From positions 124,001 through 188,000 of the forward strand of contig NZ_JAEPOL010000001.1 in NCBI RefSeq assembly GCF_017642925.1: a stretch of 64,000 bases of DNA. The letters run 5' to 3'. The notes beneath the pieces were generated by a model. The model was given only the letters and a program-made list of their open reading frames with translations. It was not told the DNA's origin and ran no database searches. The position numbers and the translations under genes were made by a program. The stretch is from Maricaulis sp. Lineage in GTDB: Bacteria > Pseudomonadota > Alphaproteobacteria > Caulobacterales > Maricaulaceae. Of the stretch, positions 52,779 to 62,618 are shown in pieces. How positions within the stretch are numbered: position 1 is the first letter of the stretch; each line of letters starts with the position of its first letter.

Positions 52779-53414
52779 GTGACTCAGGCAACCCACACTA
52801 GTCAAACCCGGACCGGGTTTCAATTTCCCCTGAAGCGGTTGGATCAGGCTTTTGCATCAATGGATTTCGAGCCTGTCACCCTCGACAGGATCGACGAATT
52901 TCATGCGCTTGCGGACGCGCTTATAGAGGGCGAAATCGCGAGCGCTGAAGATATCGCGCGTGTTCAGGGCTGGACGCAGAGATCGCTTCACATGCGTGTT
53001 TGGAATGGCACCCCTGACGGATTCGTCGCGTCTATCCCGCTGAGCGAAGAAGGCGTGTCTGCGCTGCTTGCTGGGGAGTTCGGTTTCGCGAACGCGCAAC
53101 GAGACTGGGTCTGCGGTCTGGAAGAAAAGGCAGCCGCGCTCCTGTCCTGGGGGCTGGCCGGACGCACACCGCATGCCCAGGCGGCGGCCCTGCGGGCGCT
53201 GCTGGTGGGCTGGCGCGGCTTCTATTCGGATGTGCGGGTCTATGCCCGGGCGCGCACCACGGAGGGGCAGGCGCTGATGCGGCGGCTCGGCTTCGAGGAA
53301 TGTGCAAGGCCGGACGGGATCAATCCGCTCTATGGCAGCACCGGCTTTCCCGACAAGCTCGGCGCCATGCTGCTGCGGCACAGTATTCTTGGGAACTGGG
53401 AGGCGCCGCGATGA
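52779..53414 (+). CDS. Hypothetical protein, GNAT-like, first gene of a coupled operon
   Basis: A 211-residue protein. The start is uncertain: AGGAG at 52767-52771 points to GTG 52779, with ATG 52764 or ATG 52860 as alternatives. The C-terminal part contains RTTEGQALMRRLGFEECA, which resembles the last strand/helix of acetyltransferases, but the acetyl-CoA loop is not obvious. It overlaps the next gene by ATGA and faces a LysR gene. Function unknown. Confidence 0.6.
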   Translation: MTQATHTSQTRTGFQFPLKRLDQAFASMDFEPVTLDRIDEFHALADALIEGEIASAEDIARVQGWTQRSLHMRVWNGTPDGFVASIPLSEEGVSALLAGEFGFANAQRDWVCGLEEKAAALLSWGLAGRTPHAQAAALRALLVGWRGFYSDVRVYARARTTEGQALMRRLGFEECARPDGINPLYGSTGFPDKLGAMLLRHSILGNWEAPR

Positions 53415-54034
53415 CGGATGCGACGGACGGGACGGTAATCGAAGTCACGGTGGCCCGCACGCTCGACCAGGTCGTCATGGCGATGACCCTGCGCGGCGTC
53501 ATCTATCTGGGCGAGCAGGAAGCGCCCTATGCCGAAGAGTATGACGGCAACGACCTGGTGGCGGCCTCGCACCTGATTGCCTGGAAGGGGCGCGAGCCGG
53601 TCGGCGTGCTGCGCCTGCGCTGGTTTGCCGACTTTGCGAAGGTGGAGCGTGCGGCGGTGCTGCAGCAATACCGGCGTGACGGGGTGATGCGGGTGCTGAT
53701 GCAGGAAGCCTTGCGCTACAGCGCCCGCCGCGGCTATCGCCGCGTCATCGGGCATGCCCAGCTCAACCGGGTGAAATACTGGCGGACGCACGGTTTCCGC
53801 GTTCGACCTGAGCGGCCGGAATTCTATTTCTCGGACTATGCCTATGTCGAGATCGAGCGCGAGCTGATCCCGCCGGTCAATGCGATCACGGCGGATACGG
53901 ATCCGATGGTCCTGATCCGGCCGGATGGCGAGTGGGACCGGCCCGGTCCGTTCGACCTGTCGCTCGAACGGCTTGAGGCCGAAAAGGAACAGGCCAGGAA
54001 AGACAAGAAGAAATCGGAGGAGGAAGCGGCATGA
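53411..54034 (+). CDS. GNAT-family N-acetyltransferase-like protein
   Basis: A 207-residue protein with GNAT features: strand GREPVGVLRLRWF, helix following QQYRRDGVMRVLMQEAL (in the position of the acetyl-CoA loop R/QxxGxG/A, degenerate) and AQLNRVKYWRTHGFR near the end of the fold. An acidic/basic charged tail (LEAEKEQARKDKKKSEEEAA) follows. It is coupled by ATGA overlaps to both neighbours. The acceptor is unknown. Confidence 0.65.
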   Translation: MTDATDGTVIEVTVARTLDQVVMAMTLRGVIYLGEQEAPYAEEYDGNDLVAASHLIAWKGREPVGVLRLRWFADFAKVERAAVLQQYRRDGVMRVLMQEALRYSARRGYRRVIGHAQLNRVKYWRTHGFRVRPERPEFYFSDYAYVEIERELIPPVNAITADTDPMVLIRPDGEWDRPGPFDLSLERLEAEKEQARKDKKKSEEEAA

Positions 54035-54582
54035 CGAACGCCCATAAGCCGGCGCTGATCCTGCTCGACTGCCAGCGTGACCGGGTCGAGGGGCCGGATG
54101 GCCGGATCGATGCGGACAATCATGCAACCATGACCCGGATCGAGGCGCTGCTGCGCCGGGCCCGGGCCGATGGCTGGTCGATCTGCCATTGCCAGCACGC
54201 CATCACAGATGGCGTGCGCGCGGACCGCACGCCGGTGCCCGCCTTGCGTCCGTTGACGCGGGAACCCGTCTTCGTGCGGCGGGGCCTGTCGGCGTTTTCA
54301 GACAGCTATTTTCATCAGTTCATGGCGCGCAATACCGGCCGGGACTGTCTTCTTGTCGGGTTTTCCGCGCCCTTTTCGATCCTGGCGACGCTGTTCGATG
54401 CCCAGACCCGCGACATTCCGCTGACCCTGGTGCCCGAAGCCGTGGGGGCGCTGGCCGTTGCGCCGCGCGATGTCGCGGAAACCCGGGCCCTGGCGTTTGA
54501 CCTGGCGGGCCGTCTGGCGCCGTCACTCAGCCTGGACGCCATCGACCGGCAGTGGCCGCGCCTGGCCGAAACGGCAGGCTGA
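54031..54582 (+). CDS. Isochorismatase-fold protein with altered catalytic triad (probable pseudoenzyme)
   Basis: A 183-residue cysteine-hydrolase-fold protein. D13 (in LILLDCQRD) aligns with the catalytic Asp. The Lys position is R83 (FVRRGLSAF, normally K-x-x-x-S-A-F), and the nucleophile Cys position is S116 (GFSAPFSILAT, normally G-v-a-t-n-v-C). The start of the fold and the LALVPEAV-like strand (LTLVPEAVG) are intact. So the hydrolase chemistry is probably lost or changed. It overlaps the GNAT gene start by ATGA. Confidence 0.75.
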   Translation: MTNAHKPALILLDCQRDRVEGPDGRIDADNHATMTRIEALLRRARADGWSICHCQHAITDGVRADRTPVPALRPLTREPVFVRRGLSAFSDSYFHQFMARNTGRDCLLVGFSAPFSILATLFDAQTRDIPLTLVPEAVGALAVAPRDVAETRALAFDLAGRLAPSLSLDAIDRQWPRLAETAG

Positions 54583-55093
54583 GCCCGCTTTCCGGGGCGG
54601 GCCGCCGGGCTTCACGAGAGTGTGACGGGCCGTGCCCTTGGCGCGGAGAATGGGGCGCGCCATATCGGTTTTCGAACGCGGCGGAAACTGCTGTGTCCGG
54701 GCCGGCGATTTTCGACACTGACGGTCTTGGATTCAGTCCGGGCGTTCCTACATGAATAAGCGAGTGGCCGCCCTGCCCTGTTCTCCTCCCCTCGAGCGGG
54801 CAGGAAGACGGCCGCTCCAGACGATCAGGCCTCAAACGAGCGTCCCCCCAGCCTGCCGATGAGGTCTGCCAGGCACCGCCGGGTTCCCTGTCCCTACCCG
54901 GCGGTGCCGCTATCGTCACCGCTGCCGCTGGTGGCATGAAATCCCGGCCGGGATGGCCCCGCCTCTCCCAAAATCTGCGCTCTTGCCAAAAAGAATGGCT
55001 TGTTTGCGTTTTCAACGGTGTACATGGCTTGCGTGTGGGGAAAACAGGGCTAGGCTCGCCTCAAGAACCACAACAGACCACAGGGAGCGCCAC
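54583..55093. other. 511-bp gene-free region with strong RNA hairpins
   Basis: Two strong stems lie here. GAGTGGCCG (54762-54770) pairs with CGGCCGCTC (54809-54817), and inside it CCTGCCC (54772-54778) with GGGCAGG (54798-54804). A perfect 12-bp stem joins 54872-54883 (GGCACCGCCGGG) and 54897-54908. The gdhZ leader, with AGGGAG at 55082-55087, completes the gap. I see no credible protein gene. A structured RNA, a terminator and the gdhZ promoter are all possible. Confidence 0.5.
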
Positions 55094-58000
55094 ATGGGGG
55101 CGGTCGTCGGAGTCGCGCACGCGTACACCCGTGACGAATTCATGGAGGCCGCGCGTTCGCGCTGGCAGGATCGCTATGGCAGCGAGTGCGGAGAGACGGG
55201 CACGTCCTTCTTTTCGCAGATCTACGACGATGCCCTGGCCGAAGACCTCGAACAGGTTGCGGCCGCCGATCTGGCATCCATGTGCGTCGATTTCTGGCAT
55301 TATGGCGAACAGCGCAATGGCGAGGAGATTCTCGTCCGGATGCGCACGGCCACTCGCGACGACGGCAGCGAGCTGCCCCGCGACGTGTTGGAGATCATCG
55401 GCCGTGACCGGCCCTTCATCGTCGACAGCGTGATGGGCGAAATCGGTGCCCAGGGTTACGACATCCTGGCGATGTTCCACCCGATCGTTCAGGTGCGCCG
55501 TGACAATGACGGTGCGCGGGTCGACCAGGGCGGGCGCTGTCTCGCCGAATCGATGATCCAGGTACATCTGCCGCCGCTGGACGATCTGTCCCGCCGCACG
55601 CTGATCGAGGGCGTTACCGCGACCCTCGACGATGTCCGCGTCACAGTCGAGGACTGGGCCGACATGCGCGCCCAGATGGACGAGGCCATCGCCCATCTCG
55701 CCCAGGCGACCACGAACGCCTCGCCGGAAGAGCTTACGGAGGCCTGCGAATTCCTGCGCTGGCTGCGCGACGACCACTTCGCCTTCCTGGGCTGCCGCAT
55801 CTATGACTTCGAGGTCGACGAAAACGGCGGCATGGCCCAGCGCCATCCGCGCGTGCGTCCGGAGACCGGCCGCGGCGTGCTGCGCGATCCCGATCGTCAT
55901 GTGCTGCGCAAGGGCTCCGAGCCTGCGGTTCTGACACCGGCCATCGAAACCTTCCTGCGCGAACCCAGCCCGATCATTGTCGCCAAAGCCAACATGAAGT
56001 CGCGCGTCCACCGCCGCGTCTACATGGATTACATCGGCGTCAAGCGCTACCGCGAAGACGGTGCCGTGATCGGCGAGATGCGCTTTGTCGGCCTGTTCAC
56101 CGCCGAGGCCTATGACCAGTCCGCCGCGCAGGTGCCGCTGATCCGCCGCAAGGTGCGCCGCGTGCTCGAGCGTGCCGGCAAGACGCCCGGTACCCACAGC
56201 GCCAAGAAGCTGCGCAATACGGTCGAGAATTTCCCGCGCGACGAGCTGTTCCAGACAGACGAGAACGACCTGCTGGAAATCTGTCTCGGTATTCTGCACC
56301 TGCATGACCGGCCGCGCACCAAGCTGTTCATCCGCCGCGACCAGTTCGACCGTTTCGTGTCGGCGCTGCTCTTCGTGCCGCGCGAGCGCTATTCCTCGAA
56401 AGTCCGCGAGCAGGCCGGGGAGCTGATCCGCGACGCGTTCGGCGGCCGCCTCTCGGCTTTCTATCCGCAATTCGGCGACGGTTCGCTGGCCCGGGTGCAC
56501 TACATCATCGGGCTCAACCCGTTCGATCACCCGGAACCGGAAGTCGGCGAACTGGAACGCCGGGTCGCCCGTCTGGCCCGCACGTGGGAAGACGATCTGG
56601 AAACCCATGTGCGCCGCAACGCGCCCGAGGATATCCGCCTGCGCATGCCGTCCTATCAGGATGCGTTCAAGGCCGGCTATCGCGAACTCTACGATCCGGA
56701 AGACGCCCTTGCCGACGTGATCAAGCTGGAAGGGCTGGACACGCCCAACCAGGTCGCGGTGCGCGTCTATCGCGAAGCCAATGACCCGGACAATGAGCTG
56801 CGGCTGAAAATCTACCGCGTCGGCAAACCGGTTTCGCTGTCCCGGGTGATGCCGGTTCTGGAGAATCTCGGCCTTTACGTGGTGCAGGAGACCGGTTTCC
56901 CGGTGGATCGCCGCGCCAGCGATGGCCAGGGCGTCGACCGGGCCTATGTGCACGACTTCGAGATGAAGTCCGACGCGCTGAAGGGCCAGGACGTCAAGGC
57001 ACTCGCGCCTGTGCTCGAAGATGCGCTTCTGGCGATGGCTGACCGCCGCGCCGAGGATGACGGGTTCAACCGCCTGATCGTCGAGATCGGCGTGACCTGG
57101 CGCGAGGCGGCTTTCCTGCGCACCTGCGCGCGCTATCGCCAGCAAACGGGGCTCGACCCGTCCCAGGCGATCCAGGAAGAGGCGCTGGCCGCCTATCCGG
57201 ACATTGCCCGCGGCCTGCTGGAACTGGCCCGCGTCAAGTTCGATCCGGCCTTCACCGATGACCGCAAGACGCGTTCCGATGCTGTCTGGGACGTCGAGGA
57301 GCGGATCGGCAAGGCGCTCGATGGCGTCAAGAGTCTCGATCACGACCGGGCCCTGCGCCGGATCTTCCATCTGATCCGGGCGACGTTGCGTACGAACTTC
57401 TACCAGCTCGGCGCCGACGGTCAGCCCAAGGCGCGGATCTCGATCAAGATTGCCAGCGAACTGCTCGAAGAGCTGCCGCTGCCCAAGCCCTATCGCGAAA
57501 TCTTCGTCTGGGCACCCGATGTCGAAGGGGTGCACATCCGCTTCGGCCCGGTTGCCCGCGGCGGCCTGCGCTGGTCGGACCGGCGAGACGATTTCCGCAC
57601 CGAAGTCCTGGGCCTGGTGAAGGCCCAGCAGGTGAAGAATGCCGTCATCGTGCCGGTCGGTTCGAAGGGCGGTTTCTATCCCAAGGCCCTGCCGCGCAAT
57701 GGCAGCCGCGACGAGATTTTCGAAGCCGGACGCGAGGCCTACAAGACCTTCATCCGCGGCTTGCTCGACATCACCGACAATATTGTCGACGACGTGGTCA
57801 GGCATCCCGAGGCGACGCTGTGCTGGGATGATGAGGATCCCTATCTCGTCGTTGCCGCCGACAAGGGCACCGCGACCTTCTCGGACACGGCCAACGGGCT
57901 GGCGACCGACGAGTTCGATTTCTGGCTCGGTGACGCCTTCGCCTCGGGCGGTTCGGCCGGCTACGACCACAAGAAGATGGGCATCACGGCGCGCGGCGCC

Positions 58001-60019
58001 TGGGAATCCGTCAAGCGCCACTTCCGCGAGATGGGCAAGGACATCCAGTCCGAACCCTTCACCGTGATCGGCGTCGGCGACATGTCCGGGGACGTGTTCG
58101 GCAATGGCATGCTGCTGTCGAAACAGATCCGTCTCGTGGCGGCCTTCGACCACCGCGACATCTTCATCGATCCCGATCCGGGCGATCCGGAGACGATGTG
58201 GAATGAGCGCAAGCGTCTGTTCGACCTGCCGCGTTCGTCCTGGCAGGACTATGACACCTCGCTGATTTCAAAGGGCGGCGGCGTTTTCTCGCGGGGCGAG
58301 AAGTCGATCAGGCTGACCGACGAGATCAAGGCGCTGACCGGCCTGACAAAGGATGCGGTCAGCCCGACCGAGCTGATCCACGCCCTGTTGAAGGCCGAAG
58401 TCGAGCTGCTGTGGTTCGGGGGTATCGGCACCTATGCCAAGGCGACGCACGAGCAGCACTGGGAAGTCGGCGACAAGACCAATGACGGTCTGCGGGTCAA
58501 TGCCGACCAGGTGCAGGCAAAGGTCATCGGTGAGGGCGCCAATCTGGGCTTCACCCAGGCGGCGCGGATCGAATACGGCCGTCTTGGCGGCCGGGCCAAT
58601 GCCGACTTCGTCGACAACTCGGCCGGCGTCGACAGTTCCGACCACGAGGTCAATATCAAGATCCTGCTGCGTCCGATGGTCCGCAATGGCGAGATGAGCC
58701 GGGAAGACCGCGACACGCTGCTGGAATCGATGACCGACGATGTCGCGGAACACGTGCTGCGCCACAATTACGACCAGACTCTCGCCCTTTCCATGGCCGA
58801 GCATACGGCCGAGGCCGATCTGGATGCGCATGAGCGTTTCATGCTGTCCCTTGAGAAGCAGGGACGCTTGGACCGTGAAGTCGAGGGCCTGCCCTCTTCC
58901 GAAGGCATGCGCGCGCTCAAGGGCCGTGGCCAGGGCCTGACCCGGTCCGAGCTGGCGGTGCTGAACTCCTATGCCAAGATCACCCTGTTCGATCAGCTGG
59001 TTGCCTCCGACGTGCCGGACGATCCGCACTTCCGGGACATGCTGACCACCTACTTCCCGGAGGGTGTCCACAAATTCTCGGCCGCGATGGACGGGCACCG
59101 CCTGAAGCGCGAAATTGTGTCGACGGTGCTGGCCAACGAGATGATCAATCTGGGCGGTCCGACCTTCATCCACCGGGCGATCGACTCCACCACGGCGACC
59201 GTGCCGGCGATTGCCCGCGGTTTCGAGGCCGGACGGGGCATTTTCGGCTTTGCCGAACTGACGGCGGCGATCAATGCGCTGGACAACCAGGCTCCGGCCG
59301 ACGTCCAGATCAAGCTGCACGAGGAGATCATCCGTCTCCTGCGCCGCCAGACCTACTGGCTTGTCCGCCGCGGCCGCAATGAGGCCACGGCCAATGCCAG
59401 CTCGATCTCCGACGTGATCGCCTCCTACCGGCCGGGCGTGCAGGAATTACGCTCCATGGTGCACGAGATCATTTCCGAGCACGAACGCGCTGGCGTGAAG
59501 AAGCGCAAGTCCGCCTTCGTCAAGGCGGGCGCTCCGGCCGAACTGGCCCAGTCGGTTGCCGAATTGCGGCCGCTGACCTCGTCGACGGACGTGATCGACA
59601 TGGCCAATAATTTCGACTGGCCGCTCGCTTCGACGGCCTACATCTACCACGCGGCCGGTGCGCGTTTCCGCTTCGACCGTCTGCGCGGTCTCGGCCAGGA
59701 GGTCTCCTCGGATCTGCACTGGGACCGTCTGGCCGTGCGGCGCCTGATGGAAGACTTCTACGCCAACCAGCAGGCGGTGACGGCGTCGATGATGCGCTTT
59801 GCCCGCCAGGCCGGCGGGTCGCTGGAAGCGGGTATCGAGAACCCCTCCCGCGACTGGGCTGATGCGGTCGTCGAAGCCTGGAATACGGTCAATGAGGAAG
59901 AGGCCGGCCGGGTCGACTCGGTGCAGCGGCAGCTGGACGAGTCCGGCGCGTGGACCCTGTCCAAGCTGGCGATCGCCTCGACCCAGATCGGCGAGATGGC
60001 GGCGGTCGCTCAGCCCTGA
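55094..60019 (+). CDS. gdhZ: NAD-specific glutamate dehydrogenase, 180-kDa class
   Basis: The 1,641-residue enzyme converts glutamate to 2-oxoglutarate and ammonia with NAD. ATG 55094 with AGGGAG upstream gives a start typical of the family. N-terminal ACT-like regulatory repeats precede the catalytic core: IRFGPVARGGLRWSDRRDDF, VIVPVGSKGGFYPK (substrate Lys), IGVGDMSGDVFGNGMLLS (NAD fold) and GEGANLGFTQAARIEY. In Caulobacter this enzyme (GdhZ) also restrains FtsZ when NADH/glutamate are bound, coupling metabolism to division; a similar role here is inference. Its end overlaps the convergent hydrolase by 10 bp. Confidence 0.97.
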   Translation: MGAVVGVAHAYTRDEFMEAARSRWQDRYGSECGETGTSFFSQIYDDALAEDLEQVAAADLASMCVDFWHYGEQRNGEEILVRMRTATRDDGSELPRDVLEIIGRDRPFIVDSVMGEIGAQGYDILAMFHPIVQVRRDNDGARVDQGGRCLAESMIQVHLPPLDDLSRRTLIEGVTATLDDVRVTVEDWADMRAQMDEAIAHLAQATTNASPEELTEACEFLRWLRDDHFAFLGCRIYDFEVDENGGMAQRHPRVRPETGRGVLRDPDRHVLRKGSEPAVLTPAIETFLREPSPIIVAKANMKSRVHRRVYMDYIGVKRYREDGAVIGEMRFVGLFTAEAYDQSAAQVPLIRRKVRRVLERAGKTPGTHSAKKLRNTVENFPRDELFQTDENDLLEICLGILHLHDRPRTKLFIRRDQFDRFVSALLFVPRERYSSKVREQAGELIRDAFGGRLSAFYPQFGDGSLARVHYIIGLNPFDHPEPEVGELERRVARLARTWEDDLETHVRRNAPEDIRLRMPSYQDAFKAGYRELYDPEDALADVIKLEGLDTPNQVAVRVYREANDPDNELRLKIYRVGKPVSLSRVMPVLENLGLYVVQETGFPVDRRASDGQGVDRAYVHDFEMKSDALKGQDVKALAPVLEDALLAMADRRAEDDGFNRLIVEIGVTWREAAFLRTCARYRQQTGLDPSQAIQEEALAAYPDIARGLLELARVKFDPAFTDDRKTRSDAVWDVEERIGKALDGVKSLDHDRALRRIFHLIRATLRTNFYQLGADGQPKARISIKIASELLEELPLPKPYREIFVWAPDVEGVHIRFGPVARGGLRWSDRRDDFRTEVLGLVKAQQVKNAVIVPVGSKGGFYPKALPRNGSRDEIFEAGREAYKTFIRGLLDITDNIVDDVVRHPEATLCWDDEDPYLVVAADKGTATFSDTANGLATDEFDFWLGDAFASGGSAGYDHKKMGITARGAWESVKRHFREMGKDIQSEPFTVIGVGDMSGDVFGNGMLLSKQIRLVAAFDHRDIFIDPDPGDPETMWNERKRLFDLPRSSWQDYDTSLISKGGGVFSRGEKSIRLTDEIKALTGLTKDAVSPTELIHALLKAEVELLWFGGIGTYAKATHEQHWEVGDKTNDGLRVNADQVQAKVIGEGANLGFTQAARIEYGRLGGRANADFVDNSAGVDSSDHEVNIKILLRPMVRNGEMSREDRDTLLESMTDDVAEHVLRHNYDQTLALSMAEHTAEADLDAHERFMLSLEKQGRLDREVEGLPSSEGMRALKGRGQGLTRSELAVLNSYAKITLFDQLVASDVPDDPHFRDMLTTYFPEGVHKFSAAMDGHRLKREIVSTVLANEMINLGGPTFIHRAIDSTTATVPAIARGFEAGRGIFGFAELTAAINALDNQAPADVQIKLHEEIIRLLRRQTYWLVRRGRNEATANASSISDVIASYRPGVQELRSMVHEIISEHERAGVKKRKSAFVKAGAPAELAQSVAELRPLTSSTDVIDMANNFDWPLASTAYIYHAAGARFRFDRLRGLGQEVSSDLHWDRLAVRRLMEDFYANQQAVTASMMRFARQAGGSLEAGIENPSRDWADAVVEAWNTVNEEEAGRVDSVQRQLDESGAWTLSKLAIASTQIGEMAAVAQP

Positions 60020-60882
60020 TCGCGGAGGTCGCGGTCAAGAATATCGACGATGCGGGCGCGCGCGCGGGCTGCCGCGTTCGCATCGTATTCCATCCGCGGA
60101 TCCGGCGGTGCGGCCGGCTCGTCGAAGGCATGGGTGATGCCAGGCCAGGTGACATGATCGACCGGGTGTCCGGCCGCCTCCGCGCGGTCGAACAGGCGTG
60201 TACAATCGCCTGTCGGGGCCACCATGTCGCGTTCCGCCAGGATGGCGTGAATGGCAATGTCTGACGGGAATGCCCGTCCGTCGGCCCGCACCGGAAATCC
60301 GCAATAGGGATAGAGCAGGATGGCCGAACGCACGCCGGCCAGGGGCGGCGTCGTCACGCCGGCAAGGCCGGGCGGAACCCGGCCCTCGCCGGCATAGTCC
60401 AGCGCATCCAGCACGGTCCAGCCGCCATGGCTCCAGCCGATCAGGGCGAGGCGGGTTTCGTCGATCCGTGCATCCTCGCGGGCCAGCATCAGGGCGGCCT
60501 CGATATCCGAAGCCCGTTCGCGGCCCCACAGGCGCAGCGCGGTGCAGACCTGGCTCATCGCGGCAAGCCGGCCGATGCCGCGGGCGCTGTTGGAATCCAC
60601 CGTGATCACGCCATAACCGGCCTCCAGAAGGGCGGCGGCATAGTCCGGCTGGACCTGGCGCAATCCGCCACAGCCATGCAGCAGGATCGCTGCGGGCACC
60701 GGCGTTTCGGCATCAGCGGGTATTTCGATCGTGGTGTGCGGCCGGATCAGCGCGACCTGGTCGGCGATATCGCGCCGGGGCGTGGTGATCCCGGTCGCCT
60801 GTCCGATGGCGCAGCCGCCCAGCCCGGCGAGCAGAAGGATGAGCGTGGCCAGTCCGCCGCGCAGGATTGTGTTTCCCGACAT
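60010..60882 (-). CDS. Alpha/beta-hydrolase lipoprotein (dienelactone hydrolase-like)
   Basis: A 290-residue protein with lipoprotein signal (LATLILLLAGLGGC). The hydrolase core has VPAAILLHGCGGLRQV (oxyanion region), the nucleophile elbow GWSHGGWT (Ser in G-x-S-x-G) and a C-terminal catalytic His in WPGITHAFDE. ATG 60880-60882. A hairpin (60888-60916) covers the region just upstream of this start codon. Substrate unknown; probably periplasmic. Confidence 0.8.
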   Translation of the reverse strand: MSGNTILRGGLATLILLLAGLGGCAIGQATGITTPRRDIADQVALIRPHTTIEIPADAETPVPAAILLHGCGGLRQVQPDYAAALLEAGYGVITVDSNSARGIGRLAAMSQVCTALRLWGRERASDIEAALMLAREDARIDETRLALIGWSHGGWTVLDALDYAGEGRVPPGLAGVTTPPLAGVRSAILLYPYCGFPVRADGRAFPSDIAIHAILAERDMVAPTGDCTRLFDRAEAAGHPVDHVTWPGITHAFDEPAAPPDPRMEYDANAAARARARIVDILDRDLRDQG

Positions 60883-60887
60883 GAAAA

Positions 60888-60916
60888 GACCCTGGCGGGC
60901 AGCGCCGGCCAGGGTC
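60888..60916 (-). terminator. purH terminator hairpin just upstream of the hydrolase start
   Basis: GACCCTGGC (60888-60896) pairs perfectly with GCCAGGGTC (60908-60916). Read leftward it is followed by TTTTC, fitting the end of the purH transcript. The AGGGTC of this stem lies where the ribosome-binding site of the downstream hydrolase (start 60882) should be, so the hairpin may also limit its translation. Confidence 0.65.
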
Positions 60917-60959
60917 AATGAAAAACGGATTCACGCGCAGTGGCGCGACAAGCCCCGCC

Positions 60960-62555
60960 CTAGTGGCGGAAATGGCGCATGCCCGTGAAGACCATCGCGA
61001 TGCCGGCCTCGTCGGCGGCAGCAATGACTTCCTCGTCGCGGATCGAGCCGCCCGGCTGGATCACGGCCGTGGCGCCGGCTTCGGCCGCGGCGTGCAGGCC
61101 GTCGGCAAAGGGGAAGAAGGCGTCAGACGCACAGACCGAACCCTGGGTGCGCGGCTCGTCCCAGCCGTTTTCCTCGGCGGTTGCTTCAGCCTTTCGAACC
61201 GCCAGACGTGCCGCTTCCAAACGGCTGGTCTGGCCCATGCCGATGCCGGCGGTGGACAGGTTGCGGGCATAGACGATCGCGTTCGACTTGACGTGCTTGA
61301 CCACTTTCCAGGCGAACATCAGGTCGGCCAGCTCGGCTTCGGTGGGTTCGCGCTGGGTCACGGTCCTGAGGTCCTTCACCGAGATCATCGCGGTATCGCG
61401 TTCCTGGACCAGAAGGCCGCCGGCGACGGTCTTGGTCAGCCAGCCGGACTGTTTGGCGTCGGGCAGGCCGCCGGTCAGCAGGACCCGCAGGTTCGACTTG
61501 CCGGACAGCACCGACAGCGCGTCTTCGTCGGCGTCCGGTGCGATCACCACTTCGGTGAAAATCTTCACCAGCTCGCCGGCCGTGTCGGCGTCCAGCTTGC
61601 GGTTCATGGCAACGATGCCGCCGAAGGCGGAAATCGGGTCGGCCGCAAAGGCCTTCTCATAGGCGACGGCGAGATCGTCGTGCGTGGCCACGCCGCAGGG
61701 ATTGGCGTGCTTGACGATGACAACGGCGGCCTTGTCGGCCGGATCGAACTCGCCGGCCAGTTCGAAGGCGGCGTCGGCGTCGGCCAGATTGTTGAAGCTC
61801 AGCGCCTTGCCCTGCACCTGGCGGGCTGTGGCGATGCCGGGCCGGTTTTCCGGTGTGGCGTAGAAGGCGGCACTCTGGTGCGGGTTCTCGCCATAGCGCA
61901 GCGGCTGGGCGAGCTTGCCGCCGAAGGCGCGCCAAGCCGGGCTGGTATCTTCCAGCGTGTCGGCAAACCAGTTCGAGATCGCCGCATCATAGGCGGCCGT
62001 GCGCGCATAGGTCTTGGCCGCCAGGCGCTTGCGCAGCTCGAGCGGCGTGTGGCCTTCATGAGCCTCCATGGCGGCGAGCACGGCGTCGACATCCTCGCCA
62101 TCCGTGCACACGCTCACCCAGGCATGATTCTTCGCCGCGGCGCGCAGCATGGCCGGCCCGCCGATATCGATATTCTCGACGCAGTGGGCCTCTTCGGCAC
62201 CCTTGGCGACGGTTTCCTCGAACGGGTAGAGATTGACATAGAGCAGGTCGATATTCGGGATGCCGTGATCGGCCATCGCAGACCGGTCCTCGCCATTGTC
62301 ACGCCGGCCGAGCAGGCCGCCATGCACGCGCGGGTGCAGTGTCTTGAGACGGCCGTCCATCATTTCAGGAAACTCGGTCACCTCGGACACGTCACGGGCC
62401 GCGATACCGGCTTCATTGAGGGCGCGCAGCGTGCCGCCGGTGGACAGGATTTCCACACCGGCATCGACGAGCCGGCGGGCTCGCTCGACCAGTCCCGTCT
62501 TGTCGGACACGGAAATCAGGGCGCGGCGCAGAGGCGCAAGATCAAGGTCGGACAT
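60960..62555 (-). CDS. purH: Bifunctional AICAR transformylase / IMP cyclohydrolase
   Basis: The 531-residue enzyme carries out the last two steps of purine synthesis. The N-terminal IMP cyclohydrolase has [20 protein letters not shown] and GRVKTLHP-like [13 protein letters not shown]. The C-terminal transformylase contains [23 protein letters not shown] (catalytic Lys-His) and [28 protein letters not shown] 62553-62555. It is followed leftward by a hairpin at 60888-60916. Confidence 0.98.
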   Translation of the reverse strand: MSDLDLAPLRRALISVSDKTGLVERARRLVDAGVEILSTGGTLRALNEAGIAARDVSEVTEFPEMMDGRLKTLHPRVHGGLLGRRDNGEDRSAMADHGIPNIDLLYVNLYPFEETVAKGAEEAHCVENIDIGGPAMLRAAAKNHAWVSVCTDGEDVDAVLAAMEAHEGHTPLELRKRLAAKTYARTAAYDAAISNWFADTLEDTSPAWRAFGGKLAQPLRYGENPHQSAAFYATPENRPGIATARQVQGKALSFNNLADADAAFELAGEFDPADKAAVVIVKHANPCGVATHDDLAVAYEKAFAADPISAFGGIVAMNRKLDADTAGELVKIFTEVVIAPDADEDALSVLSGKSNLRVLLTGGLPDAKQSGWLTKTVAGGLLVQERDTAMISVKDLRTVTQREPTEAELADLMFAWKVVKHVKSNAIVYARNLSTAGIGMGQTSRLEAARLAVRKAEATAEENGWDEPRTQGSVCASDAFFPFADGLHAAAEAGATAVIQPGGSIRDEEVIAAADEAGIAMVFTGMRHFRH

Positions 62556-62618
62556 GGCTGGGGCTCCGTTGTAACCATCCGGATGTGCGCGGCGAGGTAT
62601 CTATCACGGCGCAGCAAG

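Noticed and set aside
55061-58153. 1,030-codon open frame antisense to gdhZ
   Set aside because: It shows low-complexity His/Arg/Gln-rich composition and lies opposite a well-supported glutamate dehydrogenase.
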